64,000 bases of DNA from Candidatus Cloacimonadota bacterium. GTDB lineage: Bacteria; Cloacimonadota; Cloacimonadia; Cloacimonadales; Cloacimonadaceae. The position numbers and the translations under genes were made by a program. The notes under the pieces were generated by a model. The model saw nothing but the letters and a program-made list of their open reading frames with translations. It did no database searches and had not been told where the DNA came from. Position 1 is the first letter of the stretch. Every line of letters begins with the position of its first letter. Positions 8,570 to 21,500 of the stretch are shown here, piece after piece. The stretch covers positions 16,182-80,181 of the forward strand of contig DUNQ01000027.1 in assembly GCA_012839325.1 (NCBI GenBank). Direction: 5' to 3'.

Positions 8570-8960
8570 GCTAACGCCATAGTAACACTGACTTTAGTCG
8601 GTCGTTGTGTAGGCTTCAGCCTACATGGTGGATTGCAAGCGTCCCCGCTTGCACCTTAAAAACTCGACACGAGGACGTGTCGAATCCAACATGCGCAAAG
8701 CGCATTCCTCACAACTGTAGCGCTGGCTTCCAGCCGGCCGTAACGCTGACTTCAGTCGGCTTCCTATCTTCATGCGCATCAGCGCATTCCGTACAACTGG
8801 GCAGGCAACATCCTGTTGCCTGAGAAAGCAAAGCTTTCTATTTAAAGTCCACAAATTAATACAAATTATTCTCACTGCCCTCCTTTCTCGGTCGGGTAAC
8901 GCCCTCGTTGCCCATGAAACCATAAAAAAGTGCGTAGCACATCTAAATAATACGAGCATA
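8570..8960. repeat. Intergenic repeat cluster 2: complete hairpin mosaic, forward copy
   Basis: It begins 7 bases after the ATPase stop. 8570-8840 is the most complete copy of the module series, in order: ACTGACTTTAGTCGGT, GTAGGCTTCAGCCTAC, GCAAGCGTCCCCGCTTGC, TCGACACGAGGACGTGTCGA, ATGCGCAAAGCGCAT, CGCTGGCTTCCAGCCGGC, GCTGACTTCAGTCGGC, GCGCATCAGCGCAT, GGCAACATCCTGTTGCC, GAAAGCAAAGCTTTC. A separate GGTAACGCCCTCGTTGCCC module lies near 8895-8915 and is related to one at 63135-63155. Open frames through the cluster are translations of the repeats and not genes. Confidence 0.88.
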
Positions 8961-9092
8961 GCGAGTCTAATAATAATTATTCAGTAAGAGCTTCACTGCT
9001 ACCGCTTTGTCAGACCCTTCCACATCCTCATCTCAAGGTGACATACCTGACTAACACACCCAGCCCGCAGCCAAAAAGAGCATATCCTATTG

Positions 9093-9186
9093 CTTTCCTA
9101 TTAGATACAGCTTAGCTTCCGCTTATGATATGGTCATGGCTATGACCATATCATGACCACATCATGACCAGAATCCAATAGGGAAG
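9093..9186 (-). repeat. 94-bp interspersed element, copy 1
   Basis: A 94-base element with imperfect inverted ends (CTTCCCTATTGG at one end, CTAATAGGAAAG at the other, read on the minus strand), an internal direct repeat of ATGATGTGGTCAT type and an internal palindrome (ATGATATGGTCAT...ATGACCATATCAT). It aligns without gaps, by eye, with 45158-45251 and 63293-63386. It sits 80 bases past the end of the PIN gene of the defence operon. Confidence 0.8.
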
Positions 9187-9266
9187 AGGCGAGAAGGAAG
9201 GGCGAAAAAAGAGGAAATTAAACACAATTTTGTTGCATTGTAAGCGTCCTCGCTTACAGATGCGCC

Positions 9267-10721
9267 TTAGCGTATTGTCTGAGTTTGCTTATCAATTATC
9301 TCTTTCACGTAATCTAATGTGCTACATTTCTCGGTTTCAATTTCAAAAGCATTTATACCTTCGATAGCTACGGGAATGTTTCCAGCAGTAATTTTATGTT
9401 TTTGCTTAATTTCAGAGTAGTCGTATATCCCAGGTAGTAGAACATCAAAACTCAACGACTTTGTCTCAGCATGATGCCGAAACTCATCGCATGTAAACAT
9501 TAATTTATCTTCCAAGTCATCATGTTTATATTCATAATATAGTTTGTGCTTATTCCTGTAGGGTGGTTGCGGCTTTGAAGGAAAATTATATAAGGTCGGA
9601 TAAGAGGAGTTCAAAAACTCAAGCGGACTTTTTGTGTAGCGTCCACTTGGCGGATTAGGACACTTAGGCATACTTAAAGCTATGTTGTAATCATATTCAA
9701 GGAAAGATTTTGGAATGAATTCACAGCCATTTAGAAGAGATAGCTCTAACCTTAAATCATCGGCAAATACATTTCCAGTATTTTCTAAATTTACAACCAA
9801 CCTTAAGGTGTTATGTTTATAATATAAATGAAAATGGATTTTACTAAGCCATTTATTTAATTTCTCAATCCATTCTGGGTAATCTACATTTATATAATTA
9901 TCTATTCGTTCTTTAGTTTGTGCAACATGCATCTGCTGTATAAAGTCAAAATGAAATCTCGCATGGTTGGGCTTATAGAGTTTTTCGGCAATATTTAACT
10001 CTTCCGAAAAATCTATTTTCAGTGGGAATTTGCTTTTAAGCTTATTGATGAAATAATCTGTTTCTTCTGGAGTCAACGGGGGGAATAATTTGACAACAGG
10101 CTTTTCAGTCAACCTTCCATTGATGTCTTCAAGAAAACAATTTACTTGAATGTCGGGGCGATTTTTTTTCAATTCAATAATCTGTTTTTGAAGAGTTTCT
10201 ATCGTTTTCTGATTTTCATCCTTTGAGGGAGGCAATAGCCAGCTTTCGGGTATGTCATGCTTATCTAACTTTCTATTATGTGCTTTTGCTAAAATAATAT
10301 TATCATGTGTGATAAGACATATTTTGCCTTGATTTTCTGCCTTATATTTCATTACATATGCAAGCAGCATGTCATCAGGATTTGATATATCAAGCAAACC
10401 ATCGACATTAGCAAGATCTATGTATTTATAATGCGGTGCTAATTTAAGAACAATACTTGAGTCTTTATTGATTGGGTATAACGTATCATCACTGTTTAGG
10501 ATTTTCGACAAGATTGAGTTGTATTTCCTTGCTTTTCCTGATCTTCGTCTATTTGGATCTGTTTTGAAGTTATCTATTTCTTTCAATACGGGCTCGGTTA
10601 AAAGTAACTCAATTGAGTTGAAGTCGCCAAATAACTCAGAAAAATCTATTTGCTCTAAGTCTTTACATTGAATAAGGAAATTTGTGTCGAAGAAAACGAT
10701 AAAATTTTTGCTGTTTTCCAT
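9267..10721 (-). CDS. PIN-domain protein, last gene of the defence operon
   Basis: 484 residues. The first ~150 form a PIN nuclease domain: FFDTN (D12), LKEIDNF (E48), NPDDMLLAYVMKY (D116/D117) and LITHDNIIL (about D140) supply the expected acidic site; the RRRSGKARKY insert is basic. PIN domains usually cut RNA. Residues 170-484 are unrecognised: a coiled-coil-like linker (TIETLQKQIIELKK) and then a mixed region (FPSKPQPPYRNKHKL) that could sense a partner or ligand. It follows the AbiJ-type gene by 40 bases on the same strand. Very AT-rich: a hand count of 9841-9900 gave 23% G+C against 57-58% in sampled lines of the methyltransferase 5' half. A recent acquisition as a toxin-type effector is an inference. 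Confidence 0.75.
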   Translation of the reverse strand: MENSKNFIVFFDTNFLIQCKDLEQIDFSELFGDFNSIELLLTEPVLKEIDNFKTDPNRRRSGKARKYNSILSKILNSDDTLYPINKDSSIVLKLAPHYKYIDLANVDGLLDISNPDDMLLAYVMKYKAENQGKICLITHDNIILAKAHNRKLDKHDIPESWLLPPSKDENQKTIETLQKQIIELKKNRPDIQVNCFLEDINGRLTEKPVVKLFPPLTPEETDYFINKLKSKFPLKIDFSEELNIAEKLYKPNHARFHFDFIQQMHVAQTKERIDNYINVDYPEWIEKLNKWLSKIHFHLYYKHNTLRLVVNLENTGNVFADDLRLELSLLNGCEFIPKSFLEYDYNIALSMPKCPNPPSGRYTKSPLEFLNSSYPTLYNFPSKPQPPYRNKHKLYYEYKHDDLEDKLMFTCDEFRHHAETKSLSFDVLLPGIYDYSEIKQKHKITAGNIPVAIEGINAFEIETEKCSTLDYVKEIIDKQTQTIR

Positions 10722-10761
10722 TGTCTTGTCCTGTTTGTTTCTGTTGTTTTTTTAATATGAA

Positions 10762-11586
10762 TTATCCCATAAACTTCTGTTTCATAAAGTTAACGAAAGC
10801 AGAACATGTTACAAGCATGTACTTTGCTTCTTCAAAATTGGGTGGATGTTTGGCATCCAAACAAAGTGCATGCCTTATCCCAGCATCCTTGTGACATGTA
10901 TATCCATATAACTTTGAAAAAGCTTCTGCCATCACAGAGTTTATGTCACCGTTATCATTTAGTATTTTCAGGTAATTGTTCAGTGACAACCCTTCGCTTT
11001 TTGCTGCTACTCCCGCCGCAGCTTCAGCAGCTGTAATTGAATGGTGTATAACCATTTTGTAGTTTGTGTTTAACTTTTCAGAGAATGCTTCAATAGCATC
11101 ATTCATATGTTCATCTATGTTTTCATATCCTGTTTTTGCAGCTTCAGCAATGGACGCTATCTCCATTTCGTTTGTGACAGGAATTAGTTTTTTCCCTAAT
11201 AAGCGAAAACCTGAGTTATGTTCTTCAAGAATACTGTTAATGGTTTTAATTAAATTATCAGTTGCTTGACCATAAATGCTATATGAATACTGTAAATATT
11301 TTTCTATAAAATCATACGCTTCATACCAAGCGAGGCTATTATATGAGTTCTTAATCACATTAAGTTTTTTGGTAAGACTATAAGGAATATCATTATAATT
11401 AATATGGAGGATGTTACACCATATTAATTTATGTATTCGTTCGGTTCTTGCGGATGAATCTTGACCCAAAGAGCTTTCAAATAGCCTCGTTGCATTATAT
11501 AAGCTGACTTTTAACTCATCATCCATTGAGTCGATTTGCATAATCTTTTTAGGTCTAAGTCCCATTCTTTCAGAAAAAGTTGGCAT
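10762..11586 (-). CDS. AbiJ_NTD4-domain protein with C-terminal HEPN-like domain
   Basis: 274 residues. The start PTFSERMGLRPKK followed by MQIDSMDDELKVSLYN matches the AbiJ N-terminal domain 4 family of abortive-infection proteins. The C-terminal ~100 residues are helical; GIRHALCLD (R238, H239) resembles the R-x-H region of HEPN ribonucleases, followed by EEAKYMLVTCSAFVNFMKQK, typical of AbiJ-like HEPN tails. In the family these proteins stop growth or cut RNA on phage infection. Only 2 bases separate it from the methyltransferase stop, so it is translated from the same message. AT-rich like the PIN gene downstream. Confidence 0.78.
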   Translation of the reverse strand: MPTFSERMGLRPKKIMQIDSMDDELKVSLYNATRLFESSLGQDSSARTERIHKLIWCNILHINYNDIPYSLTKKLNVIKNSYNSLAWYEAYDFIEKYLQYSYSIYGQATDNLIKTINSILEEHNSGFRLLGKKLIPVTNEMEIASIAEAAKTGYENIDEHMNDAIEAFSEKLNTNYKMVIHHSITAAEAAAGVAAKSEGLSLNNYLKILNDNGDINSVMAEAFSKLYGYTCHKDAGIRHALCLDAKHPPNFEEAKYMLVTCSAFVNFMKQKFMG

Positions 11587-11588
11587 TA

Positions 11589-14500
11589 TTATCCTCTTAT
11601 TATTGTCTTAAATTCTTGATACTTCTTTAGTATCGTCTCTTTTGTGATATAGCTATCGTGCTGTGCTATGTCTTTGCGCTTTACGATGGGGAAGCTTTCC
11701 ATTACATGTTCTATTACATCTTCTAAGCAGGTGAAATATCTGTCTAAGCTGTTGTTATCGGCTTTTAGGTATTCTTGGAACTCTGTTTCGCTGCCGAGAT
11801 AGAGATGGAAATAGATGGCATCAAGCTTTGTGCGGAGGTGGAAGCGACGCTCTTCATCCCAGATGAAAGGATTGCCATCATAGCCCAAGGAGCGGGCAAA
11901 GGGACGCAAGCTATTGGAGGTATAGCTGAGCTCTAAGACTGCTTTGATTATGTAGTCGTATAGGGATATTTCTTCGTTTGAGTCTGATGGTATAAACTTG
12001 ATTTCTTTTAAGGGCTCAAAGGCGGAAGGGGGGAGTACGGCTAATTGTTTTACGATAAAGAAATTTAAGGCAATGCCACCGATTTTTAATCTTGTAATGT
12101 AGTCTAAGGGGTAACTAATTAAAGATCCAAATAGCATAATCATTTTAGATGAGCCGAGATTTGAGAATATAAATTGTAAATTGTTAGCGGCTGCAGTAAA
12201 CTGAATTACGGATGCTAAAACAGTTCTTTCATTTGTGCTATTTGATGTTCCTCTAAAGCCAATGAGATACTCCATCTCACAGTGAATCCTCGTCAATAAA
12301 TCCGCTTCTTCAACCCAATATCGTGGCAAGGGTTCATAGTCTGTATCTTGCAAAACTTCTAAGGGCACTTCAGGCAGTTGAGTAGATTGTGAGCCTATTG
12401 GAAGCATGCTAAAATCACCAAAACGATGATTGTAGTGATGAATCATCTTTGCTTCGTATAGAGGAAGATAACGAGTAGATTCCCCAAAAAAGATGTTTCC
12501 TCTAAGTTTTGCCCCTGATGCTTCCAAATTAGCTTTCGTTTTGAAAAGATGGGAGTCGTTTGTCATATCAAACATTCGCATAAAAGAAATATCCCAAGGG
12601 TTTCCTTCTTGATTTTTGTTTTCGTTTATTAAGATCGGTAGTCGACGATAGATATATTTAGCAAGTTCGGCTTGAGCTTTATTACGAAAGATGGGGCAGG
12701 TTTTGGTGTTGGGATTAAGTAGTGCAAAGTCATCTGGACTAAGATTAAATCGTTTATTCTCATCTTTGAGATCAGCTACATCTTGAGCAAAGAATAGCAT
12801 ATCTGCAAGCAATGTTTTATCAGAAGCGGATTTGATAGTCAAAAGAGAGAACTTCATGCGGCTATCTACAGCCGGGAATATCTTTTTTCTGTTCTCAAAA
12901 TCATATAGACTGACTAAGGAGTTGCTGTTTACTGCATCTTCAAAGAAAAATCTAGTGGAAAAGTCTGTTGCAATACCGGTGGGGACTATGAAGCCGGTGC
13001 GTCCTATATTGCTGAGCAAATTACGGTTTAGTTCTGCAAAAACTGTATAGTAGTTTATATCACCTCTACCGCAGAGAGGGAAGGAGCCTGAGTTGTGTAG
13101 CATTAGGGAGATACCTTCGCTGGTTCGTTTTGCAGATGTATATAACTTATGCAAAATTGGGTCTTCTTGGGGTAAAGCTTGGATAAGGCGCCTGCGGGCA
13201 GCTGCGTTGCGAGCATTGACGATAGTATCACTATGCCCTGCAAAAAACTCTTTCTCTTGCAGCTTTGCTCTTTCCCAAGGCGGATTTCCCAATACGCAAT
13301 CAAAACCCACTCCGTCTTTTATGTAAACAGTATTATCCTCTTCATTTATTTCAGTTGGAAATACATCCGGGAAGGCAAGATGCCAATGGAAAAACTTATA
13401 TTCTTCTGCGATGCGCTTGACTTCCTTTCTTTGCTCATCGGATATATTTTCAGGATTATCCAAGATAGTGGTGAGCGTGCTATTTAAGATCGGCGTAATG
13501 CCATTGGGCTGAATGTGCCAGAGGAAGGCGGCGCACCAAGCGTCATAGGGCAATCTCCTTCTTTCATAGAGCTCAGATTGTGTGTGTTCACGATAAAGTT
13601 CGGCTTTAGTTTCAATGTCCGAGAGGCTATCTTCGCTTATCTGATAGAAATTTGTTTCCTCATCATATCCGGCTTGAAGATCGAGAACATGTCCCGTATC
13701 ATATCCGCCAAATATATCGAGTTGATCCACGGTTTCTCTATTTTCTCTTCTAAATACTTTGATGAGCTCGGGATCGTCTCCTTCCAGCGCAGTGAAAGCA
13801 TTGTTTGGTATCCCTGCATAAAGCAATTCAGGCGTTGTTCCCAAGAGCGAATTACCGCAGAGTATGCGGTGGTCAAGGAAGTTCAGGGGCTTGCCGGGCT
13901 CGATTGCTTCCATCCATAGCGAGATTTTGCATAGCTCCACCGCCATGGGATTGAGGTCCACTCCATAGATGCAAGAGCTGATCACATCGCGCAATGCTTT
14001 TTGCTTCTCTATTGCCGAGGGGCTATCCTCACCCGCGCGGATATTTGCCACAAAGCTTGCGATGAGCTGAGCCGCCGCAATGAGAAAGTGTCCGCTTCCG
14101 CAAGAGGGATCACAGACCTTTAGTTTCAGCAAGTCTGCTTCGGGCTCTTCGCTATTTTGCATGATATCATTGATGAGCGGCAGGAGCGCGGAGTCCAGCA
14201 GGCTATTCACCAAAGAGGTGGGCGTATAATAGCTTGCCGTGGTCTTGCGTTGATGTCCGCTTATTGATTTGAGCGAGAAATATCCCGCGGCAATCTCCAT
14301 CTCCGGCTGCAATTCCAAGAGCGATTCATAGACGCTGCCCAGTTCCTCAGAACCTAAGTTTTTATATGAGATCATCTGATAGCTGCGGTTCTTTTGGATA
14401 TAGCAAAGCTCGCGAAATGCGGAGAGCAGACTGCGGTTATCTATGAGGGCGCTGTCCAGATGGGGAGTGGAAAGCAGTTTGCGCTCACGGGTATATTCCG

Positions 14501-15695
14501 GGAACTTTTTATTTAGCCGTGAATTGATGAGGGCAGGATCGGTCTTAAAAAGGAATGAGCCCAAGGCTGGGATGCCCAAATCAGGATTTCCGTGATACAA
14601 AGAGCTGAAGATGAGGCTTAGCTGAAGCCAGAGATCGTGAGCCTTGCCTCCTCTTTGGCGGCGCGCAAGATAGCGCAGGGGCAGGCTGGAATAATACTTT
14701 TCATAAAGCTCACGCTTCTTTGCGGATGTATCCGGCAAGAGCAGAAGCTCCCTATCTTCGGCTACAAAGATGAAGATCATCCTATATACGAGGCGCAAAA
14801 GCTGGTGATAAAAGTCTGTGGGGGAGAGTTCGCCGGAGCTAAGCGCTCGTCTCAGTTCGTTATTTGCCGAGTGAGAGATAAAGCCTTTGCCGAGGATGCT
14901 GATGGAGTTTTCCACCTTATCGCGCAGCTCTTCCATGGCGCGCACGCCTTCGCTGATGGAGCCGAGATACCAGCTTTCCATGATGCAGGTTTCGGCAGGG
15001 AGGGGATAATTGAATTCATCTAAAGAAACTGCAAAGCGGGATTGATGGCATATCAGCCAGAGCAGGAAGAAATCCGCATAGCTATCGCTATCGAAGATTG
15101 CTTTGAGATCGAAGCCGAGATAGGAACTGCGCGTGAGCGAGGCGTTATTGCGCATGAGGCGGAGGCTATTGCCATTGGTGAGGATGCCCCAGAGCTTCTT
15201 TTGGTTTCGGTTTAGATATTCCTGCATGAGGCTAAAGGGTGAGCCGCTTAGCAGGAAGCTATTGTCTCTTGCGCTGCGCGGACGGCGATCGAGATCCCAT
15301 TTATGGCTCATGAGATGCAAGGCGAGGGGCTCTTGTGCTTCGTGGCTTTGAGGATAGCTTTTGCCTTCTATGCTTTCGCCTCGGATGCTTTGCAGAGAGC
15401 CATAACCCAGCTCTTGAAAGAGAGGGATGAGCCACATGCTGCGGGTCTCGGTGGTGCCGCTATTTTCCGGGGGAAGGGTCTTTAGATGGGCCTGAAAGCT
15501 TTTCCAGAGGCGGCTGAGGCGGGCATAAGAGCGGGTTGCGGCTTCGTTTAGGCGTTCGCCTGCGCTGAGGCGATAGTCTTTGGGCAAAAAGGCGGGGATA
15601 GCGCCATTGCCGGAGAGGAGCTTGAGCAAGAAGTCGCGCGAAAGCAGCGAGCCTTCGCTATGGATGTGGGAAAGAGCTTGGTTATCTTTTATCAT
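11589..15695 (-). CDS. Large N6-adenine DNA methyltransferase (PglX/DrmMI/Eco57I-like)
   Basis: 1368 residues. SAM motif I is [17 protein letters not shown] (about 525-540) and the catalytic motif IV is [10 protein letters not shown] (about 800), with [14 protein letters not shown] following. The ~500-residue N-terminal region and C-terminal recognition region fit PglX-like enzymes of BREX and class-1 DISARM and Eco57I-type type IIG enzymes. I see no clear N-terminal PD-(D/E)xK nuclease, so a modification-only role within the operon is more likely than a stand-alone IIG enzyme. It starts 10 bases after the SNF2 helicase stop, with AGGATC as ribosome site. Base composition changes inside the gene: 58% G+C at 14641-14700 but 35% at 12901-12960 (hand counts), as if the recognition half had been exchanged. 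Confidence 0.88.
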   Translation of the reverse strand: MIKDNQALSHIHSEGSLLSRDFLLKLLSGNGAIPAFLPKDYRLSAGERLNEAATRSYARLSRLWKSFQAHLKTLPPENSGTTETRSMWLIPLFQELGYGSLQSIRGESIEGKSYPQSHEAQEPLALHLMSHKWDLDRRPRSARDNSFLLSGSPFSLMQEYLNRNQKKLWGILTNGNSLRLMRNNASLTRSSYLGFDLKAIFDSDSYADFFLLWLICHQSRFAVSLDEFNYPLPAETCIMESWYLGSISEGVRAMEELRDKVENSISILGKGFISHSANNELRRALSSGELSPTDFYHQLLRLVYRMIFIFVAEDRELLLLPDTSAKKRELYEKYYSSLPLRYLARRQRGGKAHDLWLQLSLIFSSLYHGNPDLGIPALGSFLFKTDPALINSRLNKKFPEYTRERKLLSTPHLDSALIDNRSLLSAFRELCYIQKNRSYQMISYKNLGSEELGSVYESLLELQPEMEIAAGYFSLKSISGHQRKTTASYYTPTSLVNSLLDSALLPLINDIMQNSEEPEADLLKLKVCDPSCGSGHFLIAAAQLIASFVANIRAGEDSPSAIEKQKALRDVISSCIYGVDLNPMAVELCKISLWMEAIEPGKPLNFLDHRILCGNSLLGTTPELLYAGIPNNAFTALEGDDPELIKVFRRENRETVDQLDIFGGYDTGHVLDLQAGYDEETNFYQISEDSLSDIETKAELYREHTQSELYERRRLPYDAWCAAFLWHIQPNGITPILNSTLTTILDNPENISDEQRKEVKRIAEEYKFFHWHLAFPDVFPTEINEEDNTVYIKDGVGFDCVLGNPPWERAKLQEKEFFAGHSDTIVNARNAAARRRLIQALPQEDPILHKLYTSAKRTSEGISLMLHNSGSFPLCGRGDINYYTVFAELNRNLLSNIGRTGFIVPTGIATDFSTRFFFEDAVNSNSLVSLYDFENRKKIFPAVDSRMKFSLLTIKSASDKTLLADMLFFAQDVADLKDENKRFNLSPDDFALLNPNTKTCPIFRNKAQAELAKYIYRRLPILINENKNQEGNPWDISFMRMFDMTNDSHLFKTKANLEASGAKLRGNIFFGESTRYLPLYEAKMIHHYNHRFGDFSMLPIGSQSTQLPEVPLEVLQDTDYEPLPRYWVEEADLLTRIHCEMEYLIGFRGTSNSTNERTVLASVIQFTAAANNLQFIFSNLGSSKMIMLFGSLISYPLDYITRLKIGGIALNFFIVKQLAVLPPSAFEPLKEIKFIPSDSNEEISLYDYIIKAVLELSYTSNSLRPFARSLGYDGNPFIWDEERRFHLRTKLDAIYFHLYLGSETEFQEYLKADNNSLDRYFTCLEDVIEHVMESFPIVKRKDIAQHDSYITKETILKKYQEFKTIIRG

Positions 15696-15705
15696 TTTGC
15701 TGATC

Positions 15706-18564
<2,859 letters not shown>

Positions 18565-18581
18565 TATAATTCCTTGAATGT

Positions 18582-21500
18582 TTAAAATGGGGTGGGTTTG
18601 CCGAAGATTTGGGGATAGCGGTCTAAGGTGGCTTGCCAATCTTCATCTTTATGGGTAAAGCGAATTACGGAAAAGCCGAGGTCTTTAGCTCTTCTTTCAA
18701 TGCGCCGATCTTGAGCTTTGATGTCTTCTGCTTCGTGGTGTGGACCATCAATATAGATGAGAGCATGATTAGCGGAATATGTAAAGTCCGGAGTTGTGCC
18801 AGCGGCTTCTAATTTCTCTTGCGCGTGTGTGGGCAGAATATAGTCCTCTTTATAGATGCGCATGAGCCATTTCTCTTCAAGCTCAGATTCGCATTCCTTC
18901 TTCAGTTTGTGATAGTGATCCCTGCGAGTATCCGTGGTGGATGAGCGAATATAATCGCAATCTAACATCTTGATAAGGGTATCCTTAACCGCTTGTCTGT
19001 CCAAGATTTCGTGATCCAGTTGATTTGCATAGCTGAGCAGGCAATCATAGCAGGCGGCTTCGCAATCTTCTTTTGAAAATTCGGAGCGGCGCAGGTCTTC
19101 AAAGGTGTCGGGATCAAAGTGGCAAACCTCCAGGGCGGTGCGGATGAGCTGTCTATAGTTATCTTCTATGAGTAATTGTTTTAAGACTCCTGCTCCGCCT
19201 TCGGCTGCCTCATAAAAGAGGATGCTGCGGCGCTGATCTCTGCTTGGCAAGGCTTCGGCGGCAAGCTCCCTATCTTCGAGTTCAAAGAGCCTTTGTATGG
19301 CTACTTTGAGGGCGGATTGCAGGGAGGCGAAAACGCTGTCCGAAAGCTCTGTCATGGGCTGGAGCAAGAGGCAATTCTTAGTGTCGCTAACGAAGGGGAC
19401 AACTCTTTGGCTGCGCTTATCGGGTCCGTCATATTCAAAGATTTCATCGTCTTCTTCAGCTTTTGCTTTTTCATGGCTTTCTTTTAGCCAAGTGCCTCTT
19501 TGGACGTCTATGAGAAAACCGTCGAGATCAGTTTGCTTGCGACTGCGATAGCCCATGTTTATGCGCCAGATAGTGGCAGAATCGCCGTAGTTGAGCGTGA
19601 AAAGCTCCTCTTCATCGTCTTTGAGATCTATGCGCGTGGAAAGAAGGCTTTCGCCCTTTTGGTTGAACTCAACTGTACTGCGCATCTCGAAGCCCATTCT
19701 TATGCGTTCCTCTTCATCGCAATTGATGCGGGATCTGCGGAAGGCTACCACATTTTGCAGGCGGAAAAGATTGGCGAGCATGGTGAGATCGCTGCTCTTA
19801 CAGTGTTGGCAAATGTCGTAGTTTTCTTTGTTTAGATATCCGCAGTTCTCACAGAGTTTGGCTTTGCTTAAGCCCAAAAGTTCATCGTCATCGCTAGCAG
19901 GCAGGATCACCTTGTTAATGATATAGCGCGAGCCTTCGTGATATACAAAGGTGTTTGGACCAAATTCGGTGATAGCCAAAAAGCGGGGACGGGAGAGATA
20001 TTCGTCGTGCTCTTTCCTGTTGTCTTTAGCTGGAATGAAGGCTGAGAGCGGGAGGCGCGGGAAATTATAACCCGGTAAAAAGCCTTCCGAAGCAAAATAT
20101 CTATAGCTGTAAAAGTCTGAATAAAACTCTGCGCTGCCCGTGAGAATATCCATCTGAGACTCTGCCTCTCGGCGCAATCTATCGGCTTGTCTTCTTTCCT
20201 TTTGGGTGAGGCTGCGATCTTGGCGTCTGATGTTTTGAGCTTCTTGCTGCTTGAAAGCCGCTTTGTAGAGATCGCGCCAGCGGTCGCAGGCTTCGTTGAA
20301 GTTTCTTTCCAATTTACTGAAAACCTCGTCTAACCATTCATCGGGCTTATACCAAAGGCTTTCGGTAAGTTGATCTTCAATGGATTCTAACATATATCTT
20401 GCCTTGGCTTTGCTTCGTGCTTTCAGATCTTCATCTTTTAGCGCAAGGCTGAGAGATTCTCTAATGGGCAGGGTGGTATCGCCGCTTTCTAAATCTATCA
20501 CTTTTTGCAGTGAATTGCCAAGGCTCATCTTTGAAAGCGAAAGCCAAATTGCATTGATGTGTGAGGTGAGCATATCCTCATTGGCAAGATCGATCTGAGG
20601 GCTGGCAACGCTACCGGAGACCATTGCCGAGGGGCGTTTGAAAAAGTATTGATCATGCGGGCTCATGGAGGATGAATAGCTGAAGATAAGAGCGGGCTGT
20701 CCGCTGCGTCCGGCGCGTCCGCTACGCTGGGCATAGTTTGCCGGAGTGGGCGGGATATTGCGCATATTCACCACGTTTAGCTGTGATATATCAATGCCCA
20801 GTTCCATGGTGGGGGAGCAATAGAGAATGGGCAATGTGGCTTTGCGGAAGGCTTCTTCACGCTCTTCACGAATCTCATAATTTACCTGAGCGGTGTGCTC
20901 GCGGGCTTCCATTGCCATGGTTTGGGACATCTGTCTGTAAAAATCACGGAAGAATGAATTTATGGGCTGATCGTCTGAGGATTTGGTGGGCTGGCGCAAG
21001 GGATCATAAAAGCCTTTTTCGCCATCGCCTTTTCTCCATATAATTGCTTGGTCTCTAAGCTGATAGGCGGGGTCAAGTTTGTCCTTTCCGCTGCTGATCA
21101 CAATGCCGTATCTTTCTAATTGTTGCAAGAGATCGGTGATTATCGTCGTCACTTCAAAAGTGTCTAAGCTTTTCTTATATGCTTCACCGAAACGGCGCGG
21201 GGACTTCAGATATTGTCCAAAGGCACTGTGTATGGAAAGATATACGTTCTTCTCTTTCTTTTCATTTTTTCTGCTTGATCTGGGGTATAGGAAAGCGGCG
21301 TAGATCAGCTTTGCCGCCTGTGTGCCTTCTTCAAAGCCCCAGGGCGGGATGAGATTGCTCCTGCTTCTTATGATGATCTGTTCTAAATCTTTGAAACTCA
21401 GATATTGGGTGTCTATGGCTAAAGATCTGCGCATGAAATCAAGTAAGGTTTTGAGGATTTCATAGCGGTTTTCATCGCTTGCTTCCTTGAGTGCGGGGTG

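Noticed and set aside
8605..8987. Open frames of 70-110 residues in both directions over the hairpin mosaic (also at 25972-26256 and 35791-36132)
   Set aside because: They are translations of the palindromic modules, recur wherever the modules do, and have no ribosome sites. Treated as repeat artefacts.
11589..15695. Stand-alone type IIG restriction enzyme
   Set aside because: Possible by length, but no clear N-terminal nuclease motif was seen and it sits in an operon with two helicases.
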